Positions 10,713 to 21,963 of a stretch of DNA of 64,000 nt are shown here, in pieces. Each line of letters starts with the position of its first letter. Positions within the stretch are counted from its first letter, which is position 1. The position numbers and the translations under genes were made by a program. The notes beneath the pieces are model-generated. The model saw only the letters and a program-made list of their open reading frames with translations. It searched no databases and was not told the origin of the DNA. The stretch is from Cordia subcordata (lineage: Eukaryota > Streptophyta > Magnoliopsida > Boraginales > Cordiaceae), in assembly GCA_028554755.1 (NCBI GenBank), contig JAPTOF010000014.1, forward strand, positions 3,100,001 to 3,164,000. Direction: 5' to 3'.

Positions 10713-11933
10713 ATGGTGAATCCGAGAGGAAAAAGTCAAGCACGTGGGAGAAAAGGGAAAAGGCCAAGAACTCAATCTCCTCTACCACCACCACCTCCGG
10801 TATCCAAGATTCAAGTGAAGCAATCAATTTTATATGGTAAATATATCGTGGACTCTGACTTTTCTGGCACCGATATCTTGCCGTTATTTGATAGATGGTC
10901 TGCGTTTCTACATCTGCATTGTGATGTGCAAGATAAATTAGTAATTGAGTTTTATGAAAATCTTGAGATACATTGTAGAAGCCCAAAACTTGAATTATCT
11001 TCTACAGTCTATGGGGTAAATTTTGTGCTTAAGGAGGAAACTTTACATGAAATATTTCATATACCTGTTGATGGGAAAGGCCACTACAATAGTCAAGGAT
11101 GGCCAGAAGGAATTAAGGGAACCGCCACCCCGGGTGAAGTCATAAAATATATGTGGGAGAAAGTAGGGCCTAAGGATCCCAATTTAATTCTTCCATTATT
11201 GAGAGATGTTGATGTTAATATAAGACTTGCTCTTAAAATCATGAGTGAAGTAATTCTCCCTAGAAATATCAATGATGGCAAAATTCCAGTCATGGATGCT
11301 TATATCTATTATAGCCTTAGGGAGAAAAAGGAGATAGCTTTGCCTTTCCTAATCCTTCAACATATGTTGCATATTAGTGGAAAGGATGGAGGAAAAACGA
11401 CCACTCCTGGTTATGGTATGGCCTTAATGCATATTTTTTCTCATTTCAACATATCTTCAAATGCTCCATATAGAAAGTTTGCTTGGAATTTTGATATGTT
11501 GTATATGAACTTCATGAGCATTTATTGGTACAATATGGAGCCCATAAATAGAGAGACTTTCAAAAGTTTGCCCCAAAGCACTCAAGCTGCAATTAGGAAT
11601 AGGACTAAGAAGGGGACTACTTTCACCGACCCTATCTTTGGCACCACTGCACAAAACCTTGATGACATACTTGGTGGGGTAGATATCACCTTTGAAGAAG
11701 ATGAAGGGCCAGAAATTGAGGGTAATCCCGACATAGGTATACCAGGAACCACACCCATGGTTGTAAGTACCTCTGAGGAAGAAGAGGCTGATCCTGAGAA
11801 GATTACTCTTAGGCAAGTAATGAGAGAGTCCAGGGAGCAAGCACATATTGCTGAGCAACGACGACGAGAGGTTCGTCGCGGTGCAGGTTCTAGCTCAATG
11901 GGTGGTGCTGCTTTTAGCTCGATGGGTCAATAG
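10713..11933 (+). CDS. element A third ORF (env-position protein of unknown function), intact, 406 aa
   Basis: The ORF lies downstream of pol in the same orientation, in the position of the env-like gene of Sireviruses. I chose ATG 10713 (MVNPRGK); the frame is open upstream but has no earlier ATG. The N-terminus is basic and proline-rich (PLPPPPPVSK). The middle is a globular-looking domain (YGKYIVDSDFSGTDILPLFD, later RDVDVNIRLALKIMSEVILP). The C-terminus has an acidic stretch (SEEEEADPEK) and then an arginine-rich helix (AEQRRREVRRG). I see no signal peptide or convincing membrane segment, so a true envelope role is doubtful. It resembles the putative plant transposon protein families annotated in many plants. 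It is the only uninterrupted long reading frame of element A. The frame continues past the TAG (see next entry). Confidence 0.75.
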   Translation: MVNPRGKSQARGRKGKRPRTQSPLPPPPPVSKIQVKQSILYGKYIVDSDFSGTDILPLFDRWSAFLHLHCDVQDKLVIEFYENLEIHCRSPKLELSSTVYGVNFVLKEETLHEIFHIPVDGKGHYNSQGWPEGIKGTATPGEVIKYMWEKVGPKDPNLILPLLRDVDVNIRLALKIMSEVILPRNINDGKIPVMDAYIYYSLREKKEIALPFLILQHMLHISGKDGGKTTTPGYGMALMHIFSHFNISSNAPYRKFAWNFDMLYMNFMSIYWYNMEPINRETFKSLPQSTQAAIRNRTKKGTTFTDPIFGTTAQNLDDILGGVDITFEEDEGPEIEGNPDIGIPGTTPMVVSTSEEEEADPEKITLRQVMRESREQAHIAEQRRREVRRGAGSSSMGGAAFSSMGQ

Positions 11934-12128
11934 GAAGACCCTTCTTTGATGGCTCAGATTTTGTCTCAGTTGCAAACGTTAAACACTGGTATGGGCGAAA
12001 TGAGGGCAACTATGACAAGCCAATGGGACGAGCTCACTGTTTGGAGGCAACATATTGATTCAGAAGTGGCTGCTATGAAATCAGACATCAGAGAATACTT
12101 CAAGGATCACCATGATCGCGCACCCTAA
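11934..12128 (+). CDS. in-frame extension of third ORF beyond TAG
   Basis: After the TAG at 11931-11933 the same frame continues for 64 codons (EDPSLMAQILSQLQTLNTGM onward) to TAA 12126-12128. It looks like an amphipathic helix or short coiled coil (repeated L/M/I spacing, then WDELTVW and AMKSDIREYF). The same TAG and most of this segment are kept in element B, though B is frameshifted a few codons later. It could be read through, a separate short ORF with its own ATG at 11949, or the end of a once longer protein. Confidence 0.45.
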   Translation, partial: EDPSLMAQILSQLQTLNTGMGEMRATMTSQWDELTVWRQHIDSEVAAMKSDIREYFKDHHDRAP

Positions 12129-12540
12129 TTTTCTGCGTTTAGAAAACCATTTTTTCATTCAACTTGCAAACAATTTTTACCTTTAGTTGACTTTTACGTT
12201 CTTGACTTTGATTAACAAGTTTTTTCTTTTACACATTTCTTTTCCTGCCTTTATATTGATTTTGATGATGCCAAAGGGGGAGAAAAGTATGGTGTGGTAT
12301 TTATGCTTTGGTGATATATGCTTTGGTGAATGGTATACTTATGCCTTGTTGGCTGTTGATATGTTTACTTGTCTATTTGGTGAGTGTAAACGGTGGATGG
12401 TATAAGGTTTGGAGAAGTAAATGGCGAATGGCATGCTCTGTTGATAGTCAAAGCATTTTCCAAAAAATTCATTTTTTAAAGAAATGCATATATTAAGGGG
12501 GAGTACTTTTGTCTCATATCTTAAAAATTTTGTCATCATA
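12129..12540. other. element A 3' untranslated region
   Basis: Noncoding stretch between the third ORF and the polypurine tract. It contains ATGCCAAAGGGGGAGAAA (about 12268), an internal purine-rich stretch, and TTAAGGGGGAG near 12493. Such repeated purine stretches upstream of the true tract are typical of Sireviruses. Matching sequence is present in element B (31380-31850). Confidence 0.6.
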
Positions 12541-12554
12541 AAAAAGGAGGAGAT
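12541..12554 (+). promoter_or_regulatory. polypurine tract of element A
   Basis: AAAAAGGAGGAGAT lies directly before the 3' LTR and would prime plus-strand DNA synthesis. Confidence 0.85.
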
Positions 12555-13870
12555 TGTTAGCTAAATATTCATGATTGATTTTGATGATGAAAAAATATAT
12601 ATGCATTATTTGACTAAATAGCTTCTTGTGAAAATGAGATGATATCAATATGAAGCTTTGAAAGATATGAAGATGTGCAAAAAGCCTTATTTGAAGGAAG
12701 AAAAGATGAGAAGCCATAAGGAGGAGAAGAGAAGCCATAAGGGGTACCAGATTTGTTTTTCTTCTTGCTCTTTTTGTGAAATGCCTATATATTGTGTGAA
12801 CTTGACTCAAACCTTCTTTTTCTTATTCATAGCAAAATTTTCAAGTCTTACACATTTGATATAACATATGCAAAAATGTATTTGAATGCACACATAGATA
12901 TAAAATGAGTTTTTGGGGTGTTCCAATTCACAACATGTGTTTACAAATTTATTCAAAATAATTTGGAGTTGTGAAAATACACTTAAAATGTTTTTCTGCA
13001 AAACTCTGGCTTTACTTCACATTCTGGAGTGGCCGGACCCCACAGCCGATCGACTAGCTGACCTGCGAAGGTCGCTCGGCCAAAACAAAAAGTTGAAAGA
13101 AAAGCCGGACCCCCTAGCCGGTCGACCGGCTAAGGCGTCCGGCCTAGTCAGAGAAGGTAAAGGGTAAGCAAGACGACCCAGCCGGTCGACCGGCTGAACG
13201 GGAGCTGTAATAAATGCACTAGCCGTTTATTACCGTTCTGGCCGAAAATCCCAAATCTTCTTCACCTACCAAATCCCTAACCCCTAAATCTCTTTAAATA
13301 CTCATTCAATACACTTTCTAATTATCAATTGAAGTGTACTAAAGTGTTTATCATCATTCAATCCATCTTTGAGCCATTCTTGCGATATATTTGATCTTTC
13401 AAGAGCTTATTCATCTTCTTCTTGAAGAAAATCTTAGATTCAATCTTTTCTTATTCTTGAGTACATACACACTTTGAGAGCTATAATCTTTGTAAGATTT
13501 ATTCATTAATGCTTGTAAAGTGTGGGAAAATCCTATAGAGTAAATCTCTTGGGTTCTTTGAAGTTAGGCTTCAAAGAGGTTGTAAGAACTTGGTTTGTGC
13601 TTTACCAAGTTTTGAAGAAGCATCTTAATGGAGATCTTTGAAGTCCTAAAGGGAGCTTTTTTGGGCGGTGGACGCAGGCTTGGCCGAACTACCTTAAAAT
13701 CATTTGTTTCTCTTCTCCTTACACTTCTATTTTTATTCTTACTTACCTTGCTTATCTTGTGTTTGATATATTGATTGTTACAAGTTGTAAATTTTTTGTA
13801 AATTTTAAAAATAAAAATTAGTATTAATATCTTAATTCACCCCCCCCCTCTTAAGATATTTGCACCCACA
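12555..13870 (+). repeat. 3' LTR of element A
   Basis: 1316 bp and nearly identical to the 5' LTR. Palindromes are at 13115-13132 and 13179-13196 (both perfect 18-mers); the first of the three is degraded here (ACAGCCGATCGACTAGCTG near 13034). TATA-like box at 13293-13300. Confidence 0.93.
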
Positions 13871-13875
13871 GGTTT

Positions 13876-14364
13876 AGTTTTGGCTTTGGTTTTTGTAAAT
13901 AAAATATTTAAATTTCATAAACATCTCAGAATAAAAAAAAATAAAAATGTACCCAATAATTTAAGGAAAATAATAACTATGAATCAAGTTCAATTTACCA
14001 TCTGTATTGCAAGTTTAATTAATATACATATAAAAACTAGAGGTGAATATAGTTTGGTTTGGTTTCGATTTGGATCTATATCAAACCAAATCCAATTAGT
14101 CGGCTTTCATTTAAACTAACAAATTAGTTTTTAACAATATAAAATAACCAAACCAACACGAATTTTTAGGTTAGTTTGGATATTGGTTTGGTCAGTCTAA
14201 GTAAATTGTGTTTACCTCTACCCATGTACCAAGCTTACTATTACTTCAAATTAAGGATAAGAGAAATGAGAGACTCTAAATGAATAAGGGAAATAGAAGA
14301 GAAACAGAGTCAAGCAAGTACCTGAGAGGAAAAGTAGAAGAAGAAGGCTTGTAGTAAAATTCAG
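13876..14364. other. spacer between elements A and C
   Basis: AT-rich, no gene seen. Around 14060-14200 it has GGTTTGGTTT-type sequence similar to the DNA just left of element A (3950-4077), so A appears to sit within or next to a pre-existing diverged repeat. Confidence 0.5.
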
Positions 14365-14369
14365 AGAGT

Positions 14370-15809
14370 TGATATGTGTGACTCGTGCGTGATTGTACAT
14401 AAAGTTTGCATGCACATCTAGAGGTGTTTAGAGCTTAATTGAATGTATTTAGTATAGAGTTTATGCATATTTGTTAATATTAGTACATAACGTATTTAGA
14501 TGCATAAATGCTGCACTAAGTGCTATATTTCGTGTTTTGGGTAAATTTGGAAGGGTTTGAGCTTACATGAGGGAGAAATGAGATAAAAATGAAGACTAGA
14601 GGCAAAACGAGTGGCCGGTCGAGCTTGGAAGAAGAGCTGGTTGACCACCTAGGTCGACCAGCATAATCAATAAATACCTTAAAAGTACCAGTCAAGTACA
14701 GTCGGCCAAACCAATGAACTCCCATTTCAACAATTATTAATTGCTCGTTTTAGCCCATTTTTTAAGGGATAAACTTTATTTTCTTAAATCCTAATAAATC
14801 CTAACCCTCTATCGACTTCACAGAACACCCAAAACCACCATCCCACATCAAACCATGCTTGGATTAAAGCTTATAACAAGAGATTGAAGGGTTTTGCTTT
14901 AGAATTGAACAAAGGTTTGAACAGGAGTTTCTTATTCCTTTTCTTGTTCTTGTAAATTTGCTTTGTAATTGAGTTAAATCTAGGGTTAATTGATGTTGTA
15001 TATTAGATTAGGACTTTGAATACAGTAATGTATGTATCTTTGGCTTTCAATACATGTTTATTTACATAAATCTATGGCATGATTCAATATGTCTATGTAT
15101 TGAAAATAAAACATGTCTATGTGCCTGTTAAAATGCCTAAGTGAATATGCATGTGTTAATCATGCTTCAAATGCTTTTATCTACTTATATGGATGATGTT
15201 GGGTTGTGCTCTATTGCTTTGCTTTGTAAAGTAGGCTTTAGCTTCAAACTCAGCCAATAAGTGACATGTTGTTCTTAGTCAAGTTTAGAAGCTAATCATT
15301 GGCTTTAAACCCAACCAAGAGTATAAGTTAACCTAGACTAGAGTATCCCTCACCTACGTTAGTGTCGATTAATCGAGCCTTAACGTCACATAATGTTTAG
15401 GTACTAGTCTTTGGCTTTAAACCCAACCAAGGAGATAAGTTCTAAGCACGGATTGTATAGGCTAATAGGGATTAGCCTTTAGCTTTAAAACCAGCTAACA
15501 AGTTGAACTACTAGTACTGGTTAACAGAACCCAAATCAACAAAATGATAATTAAAGTCCCGAGCCGTAGATAGACCTAATCTATTATAATAGCTCGAGTC
15601 TTGTTGCAACGCAATCACCCTAGGTCCCCTTCTACATTGTTAGGCTTCCATTCCTTAACTTGGCACCTTAAGTTTCTTCATAGTTTAGGTTTTTTTTGCG
15701 TTGTCCTGAGCTCCCTTTTTACCTAAAGAAAGCACCCCTACGCATGACACCTTTACTCGTATCCGCTATACCATGAACGATCCATATGCTTGCAGGTTAG
15801 AACACATCA
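14370..15809 (+). repeat. 5' LTR of element C
   Basis: 1440 bp; shorter than the right LTR because of deletions, including the segment holding the TATA box. It keeps GTCGAC-type motifs at 14611-14624 and 14649-14662 and four TTGGCTTTAAACCCAACCAA-like hairpin repeats (about 15237, 15299, 15411, 15479). Confidence 0.85.
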
Positions 15810-15815
15810 AGTTTT

Positions 15816-15833
15816 TTGCACCATTTCTGGGGA
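15816..15833 (+). promoter_or_regulatory. degenerate primer-binding site of element C
   Basis: TTGCACCATTTCTGGGGA, a few bases after the LTR, matches the tRNA-Asp-type site of Athila/Tat elements apart from about five substitutions, mostly transitions. Confidence 0.6.
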
Positions 15834-18816
15834 GGCACGGTATTGGTTCTTTGTGTGCTTTTGTGATTTTGATCAATTGCTTACATGTTGTTCTGTCTTT
15901 ACTTGCTTTCCCTTATTTGAAAAACCACAAAAAAATGAAAAATTTTGAAAATTTTGAAAAAATAAAAAATTTGAAAAAAATAAAAAAAATTCTTAAATTG
16001 AGAAGAGGTTTACTTGTGTTACTTGAGCATGGATTGATCTAATGCTTCTTGGTAGTCACTTGTATCCTCTTTCCCACTTCCCGTTTATGCTTCTCATTTT
16101 TGTGATCTTTGTGGTATTTGTGAGCATGACATTAATTCGTGCCCCATCTTACTTACTAACCCCCACTATCTTGCTAAACCCAATAGTGCCTCTGGTAGTC
16201 ATGATCCATTCCATGCATCTTCCTGTAGCTACTATAACTATAGAGAGCCATATTATGCAGTTGCACAATAGGGTTAAGATGACTCTTCATATTATCCACC
16301 TTCTAGTTTTGATTGTCTGCCTCCAACATCATCATTTCCCATATATCCTTCTTCTGAGTTTTTTAATAGTTATGCCTATAGTAATCCCAATCATGATACT
16401 TGCCTTTTTCATTCGGATGAATCTCTTCCTTTAGGTCTTTTTCATGTGATGAAAAGTTTGAACAAATCCAAGCTCTAGCCCATCAAAATGCTCAACTCCT
16501 CCAAACTAATCAAGAGATGCTACATAGGATTTTGGAAAGGTTATCCCAAAGAGCCGAGTGCTTAAATCAGGGGTTGAGAATGAGCAACGCATTGAGAGTA
16601 TTGAGATACCATTTGACTAGGTTGATGGGATATGAGTGAGACCTATGGACAAGGGGATTAGTGGTGAATTTGATGATGTGTTAAAAAGAGATATAGATAA
16701 AGAGGTTGATGGAGAGTTTACATCTTGTGGTGAAAAAGGATGAGCTTAATGGTGCTTTGGTTCTAGATGACAACTTTGGGTATGTTTTAGAGAAAGTGGT
16801 ACCCTATCCTTCTGTGCTTTCGCCGCCACTCATTGAGTCATATGAACCTATTTTTCCCTCTGTTCCCCTAGAGAAGAAGAGCCTAGTGTTTCCACATCCC
16901 TCATTCTTGATCCTTCCAACTCACTCTTTTTAGATGTAGTCCCTACTCCTCACTTCCACTTTATTAAGCCTCCCTCTTTGGAACTCACATTTTTTCCTTC
17001 TTGTATGGAACACTTTCACCTAGGATTAATGCATACACTTCCCATATTGGATGCATTTGACCTTTCATTGACATATGGGGAGGGCATATTCTTAAGATTA
17101 AGAGAAGAAGCCATGGGGTGGCTCATTAATAAGCAAGTAGGGCAGGAGCATTTGCATTATTGCATAGTCCCTACCATATATGAGCACACATCCATATTTA
17201 ACATTTTGGGGTAAGACTATCTAGAAAAAGGGTACATTGTGCATTTATTGCCCCATTTTATATCCTTCTACATTCTGTGTTTTAATGATTATTTGACAAT
17301 TTGTGCTTTGAAACTTCAAACACATTTTGCTCTAACGTAGGCACCCAACTAGGGTTGTTAAATCCAACACTACTAGGAGACACCCTAGACATGTTTATAC
17401 TTTCTTTGCTTTCCTTGTATTTACATCTTTTTGTCTTGTATATAGTAGATTAGTGTTCTCTTCTTTATTCTTGCCTTGTATATAGTAGATTAGATTGCTT
17501 TTGTTTTTCTTACCTTTTGATAGTTTAGGCTTTCTTTCATTTGTTTTTATTCTCAGTAGGTTAAATTTTTGCTTCCTCTCTCATTTCTTGCTCCATTCCA
17601 TCATTCGTGCATCAATTTCTATACCCTTTGCATAAATCCTTGTTTATCTAATGTCAATATGGACTTACATTGTATTGGCTACTAATCTCTTCTTTGTTTT
17701 TTGAGCATTAGTGCTTTCCACAAAAGCTGGAGGCTAGTAGACCATTGGATTGTATTTGGGATTTGTGGACTACACATAGACAAGGTTGTATCTCTCCATT
17801 CATTACTTGTCCCTATCTATCCCTTCCACATTCCTTATACGTGCTTCATGTTGCTTATTTGTCGTGTAGTTTTGTACTATTTGCTTGAGGACAAGCAAAA
17901 TTTAGGTTTAGGGGTGTAGTTGTTCCTTTATTGTCTGTATAATATTTGGGATAGATTTGCATAGCATGCCTTATTTTTGCTCAAAATGTGTTCAATTTTT
18001 TCAACTTTTTGCATGTTTTGAGTTGTTGATTTCCATATTGGTTGGAGAATTGGTCTTTGGTATTGACCTATTTGATTGGAGAAGATGAGGATGTATTATG
18101 GGAAATGAATGAAGTATGAGGTAAGAGAATCCCTTTGAAAACTGTAGAGAGTGAGCACTTCTAAGAATGCATCTTGTAACTACCCCATAACTTGGTTGGA
18201 AAAAGTGTTTGCCAAGAGTTGTTGATATTAGTGCCCTTTCCTTGATTGGTTCTTTTTAATGTGCCTTAGCCCTTCTTTTTCTTTTTCTTTTATTTATGCT
18301 ATGTATTAAGGAAAATTCAAAAAATGGGAAAAAATGAAAGAAAAAAAAAAAGAAAGAAAAACAAAGACTGAAAAATGTGAGAAAAAAGCCAAAAGGCAAC
18401 AAAAAGTTGAAAAACTATTGTGAATAAATGTCAAGTGACACAATATCAATTTGACACAAGTGTTTTCTTTTGTTATTTTGTTATATTGTGAATAAGCTTT
18501 TTACGTCAATTATGAGCCATTGTGATATATCTACTTTTCCTTATATCTTTGGGGCTAATTGCATGTTGAGAGACCATGTTAGTTGATAAGGCACGAAGTA
18601 TCAATGTCCCAGGTGCATGAGTTGGAATCATAACTTTGTGGTGGTTCTAGCTACTTGGTAAATTCCCAAGAGGTGTGAGACCCCTTGTGATTGATGGAAG
18701 GATAAAACAAGGGCTAGGGAAGCCCTTGCACGAAAAGAATGACCCCTTATACCCCTTGGAGGCAAAAAGATAGCAAGTCAATGCGACCAGTAAATCTTTG
18801 AAGAGCATGTGGATAG
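15834..18816 (+). pseudogene. element C internal region with gag-like remnants, no pol
   Basis: Short open pieces only. Around 16455-16560 a frame reads FEQIQALAHQNAQLLQTNQE followed by RILERLSQRAE, a coiled-coil stretch of the kind found in Athila/Tat-type gag or accessory ORFs. Around 16980-17214 there is another protein-like piece (YGEGIFLRLREEAMGWL). No protease, RT, RNase H or integrase motifs were seen. Low-complexity A-rich tracts lie at 15930-16000 and 18300-18380. A purine-tract-like block (GAGGACAAGCAAAATTTAGG and onward, 17886-17916) resembles the true one at 21943-21960. Confidence 0.5.
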
Positions 18817-18821
18817 ACTTG

Positions 18822-21800
18822 TGTCATGGGCCAAATAATCTTATGAAAGGGGAGTACATGAAGACTATACTACTTTTGCTGAAATTAAAACAATTTATTG
18901 TGATTTCAAAAGCAAGATAATAAATACACTTCACATAAGCAATTTATCAAACAGGTTTTGCAAGCAAGGTGAAAACAATTAAAGTAAAAAGAGAAAGGAA
19001 TAGAATGCACTGGATTTATAAATGGTTCAGCCAAGCCTATGTTTACCGCTTAAGGATTCTCCCCTTAGGACTTTAACCTCCTTCACTATAGATACTCATT
19101 CAAATGGTGGTGGAGTACAAACCAACTTGTTACAACTCTTTGAAGCATCCTCTTCAAAGAACCCAAATGAAAGCACCTCACTCCTTTCTAGCAAAGAATT
19201 GAATCTCAATTCTATCCTAGCTATGGAGTGTAAACTCACTTGATAATTGAATATAAGAAATGTAAGAGTTGCTCAATAGCTCACTCAAAAGAATATGAAA
19301 GTGTATAGCTCTTGTATAACTCAAGAATCAACAATCTAAAGCTCAATATGTTTGTAATGCTCAAGTGATGATTTGAAAGCTTTAGATTGGAGTATATATA
19401 GTGATATGAATAGCCATAGGAATGTCAAGTATGACAGAAAATCGTTGTCAGAGAGTTGAAAAACTTGACAAAAACAAGTTAAAACGGCTATTTTTTAAAC
19501 ACAGCAAGTCAACGGTGGTCGCTAGGGCTGATCGACCGGTGCAGAGTCCAGCCAAGCCTCTGACATTTTGCCTAACCCCTGTCTCACAGGTTGATCGCCA
19601 GGCCTAGGAGTCTAGCAAGGTCCAAAAGACAATAATTCAAGGGCAGACGCGCTGGGTCCTAGTTGGGAGCCTGGTTGGGGGTCCAACCTGTACCAGAAAA
19701 ACACCATTTTTGTCCTTTTTCTGATTTCTTTTGAATCCTTTTTGATAGAATGAATATTTAGCAATTTAAAAGCCAATAAAGAGAATTCAAAATCAGAAAG
19801 GAAGGTTTGAAAATATCTTTGAAAGACTTTCTGAAACTTGTGAAGATTTGAAATTCTTTCAAGAAGATTTGACAATATAGAATAATTTCAAAATAAAAGA
19901 GAAAGTCTAAGATTTGCTTTTAAAAACTTTCCCAAAAGTAAGCAATCAATTATTTTCTCAAAAGATTTCTAGATGCAAATTTGAGACTTTTGAAAAACAT
20001 GTTTTAAGGATTGAAATATGATGTTGAAAAAAATAGATGTTGAGCATTAAAAAAGATTTTGAAGAATTTTGAGCTTTAGGTGTGAACTCGAGGATATACA
20101 CAACATAAAACAATAATATAAAAAACAAGCTAGTGCCCCTTATGACTTTACATTTCTGGCCTTATAACTCCCATTGTCTTTGATTTGAGATTTTTTATGT
20201 ATGGACATCCATCTTTTATCCTCAAATCCACAGCTTTTTCGTGAGCTTCCATGATATTATACTTTGCAAAAACATAACTTATCAAAAAGGAATAATCCAT
20301 ATATAATCTTTGTGAAGCATTCAATATATAGAAAAATTCATACATTGGATTTCAAGCAATTTATATAATTTATCAAAAGCTCATTTATTCAATGTTTTCA
20401 TTCATAGCCATATAATTTATCTAACTCATGTTTATGGCACATCATTATGAATCATGACTAATCTTTTATTTACATTATGGAAACATTAATTGCAAATCAT
20501 ATACATCATCAAAACATTAATTGCAAATCATATAATGCCAACATTTAAATATCCAATCATAATCAACCTAATTTGAAGATATCTAAAAGCATATATCTCA
20601 ATCAATCCAACTTACATTTAATGCATTCACACTAGTAAGTCAATATTTCACTTATAAAGATTATGTACAAATATATTTACCATATAAAGATGACAACAAT
20701 CAATCCCAAAGCCAAACAAGTGTGTATTTAAGTATATAAACATACTAGTATAACACCCGTGCCACGCACGGGTTGCGAAATATATGATTGGTTTTTCTAA
20801 AAAAATAGAGTTTTTTTATATTAATCTAAATATTGCTATCAAATTATATTTTAAGAATTAAATAAACATGGATTCGTATAGAAAATAGAATTTATGTTTC
20901 TCTTTTAACACTAACTATCCTAATTCAATAATAGTTTTACCTCTATAAATGAGTTAAACTTAAGTAAGTGTAGATCTTCTTTTCTTTTTCTAAACAAAAA
21001 CCTTCGTTTTACTTTTTCTACTTTCTGAATTTAAGTATCCTATTTAATTACTATAGCTATTTCATAAGAAAAATTATTGTTATTAATGGATAAGAAGACT
21101 GATAGTTTTACATATAAGAACACACATAAAAAATACAAATAAATTCTGAAAGATAAAAAGTAAACGAAATATTAAGATGAGATAAGTACCTAAATATCAA
21201 GCTATCTAGGAATCAAGGAATATCTACTACCAATTTTTTAATAAAAACATCGTTTTGGAAGAAAGAACAAATACGATACTGAAGTTTCAAAAGAAGACAT
21301 TTAACCAAAGGGACAAAATAAAATTAAAAAGCTGAAAGATCTATAGTGTGTACTAGCGTATGTGGGTGAAAGTTTCACTAAAAAAAGACATAATATAGAA
21401 TATAGGATTTGAATATAAAAAACATATGAATAAAAAGGAAATTTATTGATATTAACCAAAACTCAAATTACCATAAATAGCATTATATGACAATGATATA
21501 TTAAGTAAATTACAATAGTTTTTTTATTATAGTAATAGAAAATAATTAAAATAGGTAATGATTTGATAACAACCAAATTAGAGAGGTACCATAGATATCT
21601 GCAATCAATCCAGACTGCATGTCATAATTCTCAAATGTAATATGTAAATATTAAAATAAATTAACAAATCAATGTAAATCTCACTAAAAAAACAAAATCA
21701 TTTACTCACCAAATATAGTGATTGATATCATTGTAAAGTAAGAGCACCATATGGCAAAAGGATTTTAAAAATGCTATTTGTGCAACACTTATTATTATTA

Positions 21801-21915
21801 TATTACAAAGGGTTCTTCTATATAATATAGTATAGATTATAATCAACACACCTGATAATCACAAGTTTTCTTGATTCGTTATCATCAAAATCATATATTT
21901 ATCATAAAGACAACA
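18822..21915 (-). mobile_element. solo LTR D (copia-type, about 2.0 kb) interrupted by a Helitron
   Basis: Ends TGTCATGGGCC...AAGACAACA are flanked by perfect 5 bp duplications ACTTG (18817-18821 and 21916-21920). Without the Helitron (1092 bp) it is about 2002 bp. Its middle (19020-19200) is clearly related to the LTRs of A and B read in the minus direction: GGTTCAGCCAAGCC, the GGATTCTCC block and the CAAAGAACCC block occur in the same order. A minus-strand TATA box (TATATATA, 19393-19400) and a GCTGATCGACCGGTGC motif (19527-19542) are present. No second LTR or internal region was found, so this is a solo LTR left by LTR-LTR recombination. Confidence 0.72.
20745..21836 (-). mobile_element. 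non-autonomous Helitron, 1092 bp
   Basis: On the minus strand it begins TCTATACTATATTATATAG at 21836 and ends CTAG at 20745. It is inserted between A and T with no target duplication. Ten bases or so inside the 3' end is an 8 bp hairpin, ACCCGTGC/GCACGGGT, with a 3-base loop (20755-20773 on the plus strand). These are the defining Helitron features: 5' TC, 3' hairpin plus CTRR, and AT target. No Rep/helicase coding is present. Confidence 0.88.
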
Positions 21916-21942
21916 ACTTGGTTTAGGCTTGCTTGGACAAGC

Positions 21943-21960
21943 AAAGGAAAGGTTTAGGGA
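21943..21960 (+). promoter_or_regulatory. polypurine tract of element C
   Basis: AAAGGAAAGGTTTAGGGA lies directly before the right LTR, preceded by the GGACAAGCAA block common in Athila/Tat-type elements. Confidence 0.6.
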
Positions 21961-21963
21961 TGT

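Larger units (their letters stand above)
4083..13870 (+). mobile_element. Sirevirus-like Ty1/copia retrotransposon A, complete but mutated
   Basis: The element is bounded by 1.3 kb LTRs starting TGTTAGCTAAATATTC and ending TTTGCACCCACA, with the 5 bp target duplication GGTTT at 4078-4082 and 13871-13875. A primer-binding site matching initiator tRNA-Met and a purine tract ending AAAAAGGAGGAGAT are in the expected places. The order gag, protease, integrase, RT, RNase H is copia-type. Gag and RT sequence style (two CCHC knuckles, IYVDDIIF, the MSMMGEL block) and an extra ORF after pol point to the Sirevirus (SIRE/Maximus) lineage. Gag and pol carry at least three nonsense changes and several small indels, so the copy is non-autonomous. 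The two LTRs differ at about 13 of the first 420 aligned bases I compared, so the insertion is fairly recent. Element B is a sister copy. Confidence 0.93.

Noticed and set aside
14516..14725. 69-codon minus-strand ORF in element C LTR
   Set aside because: Lies wholly within an LTR and is not conserved in the other LTR.
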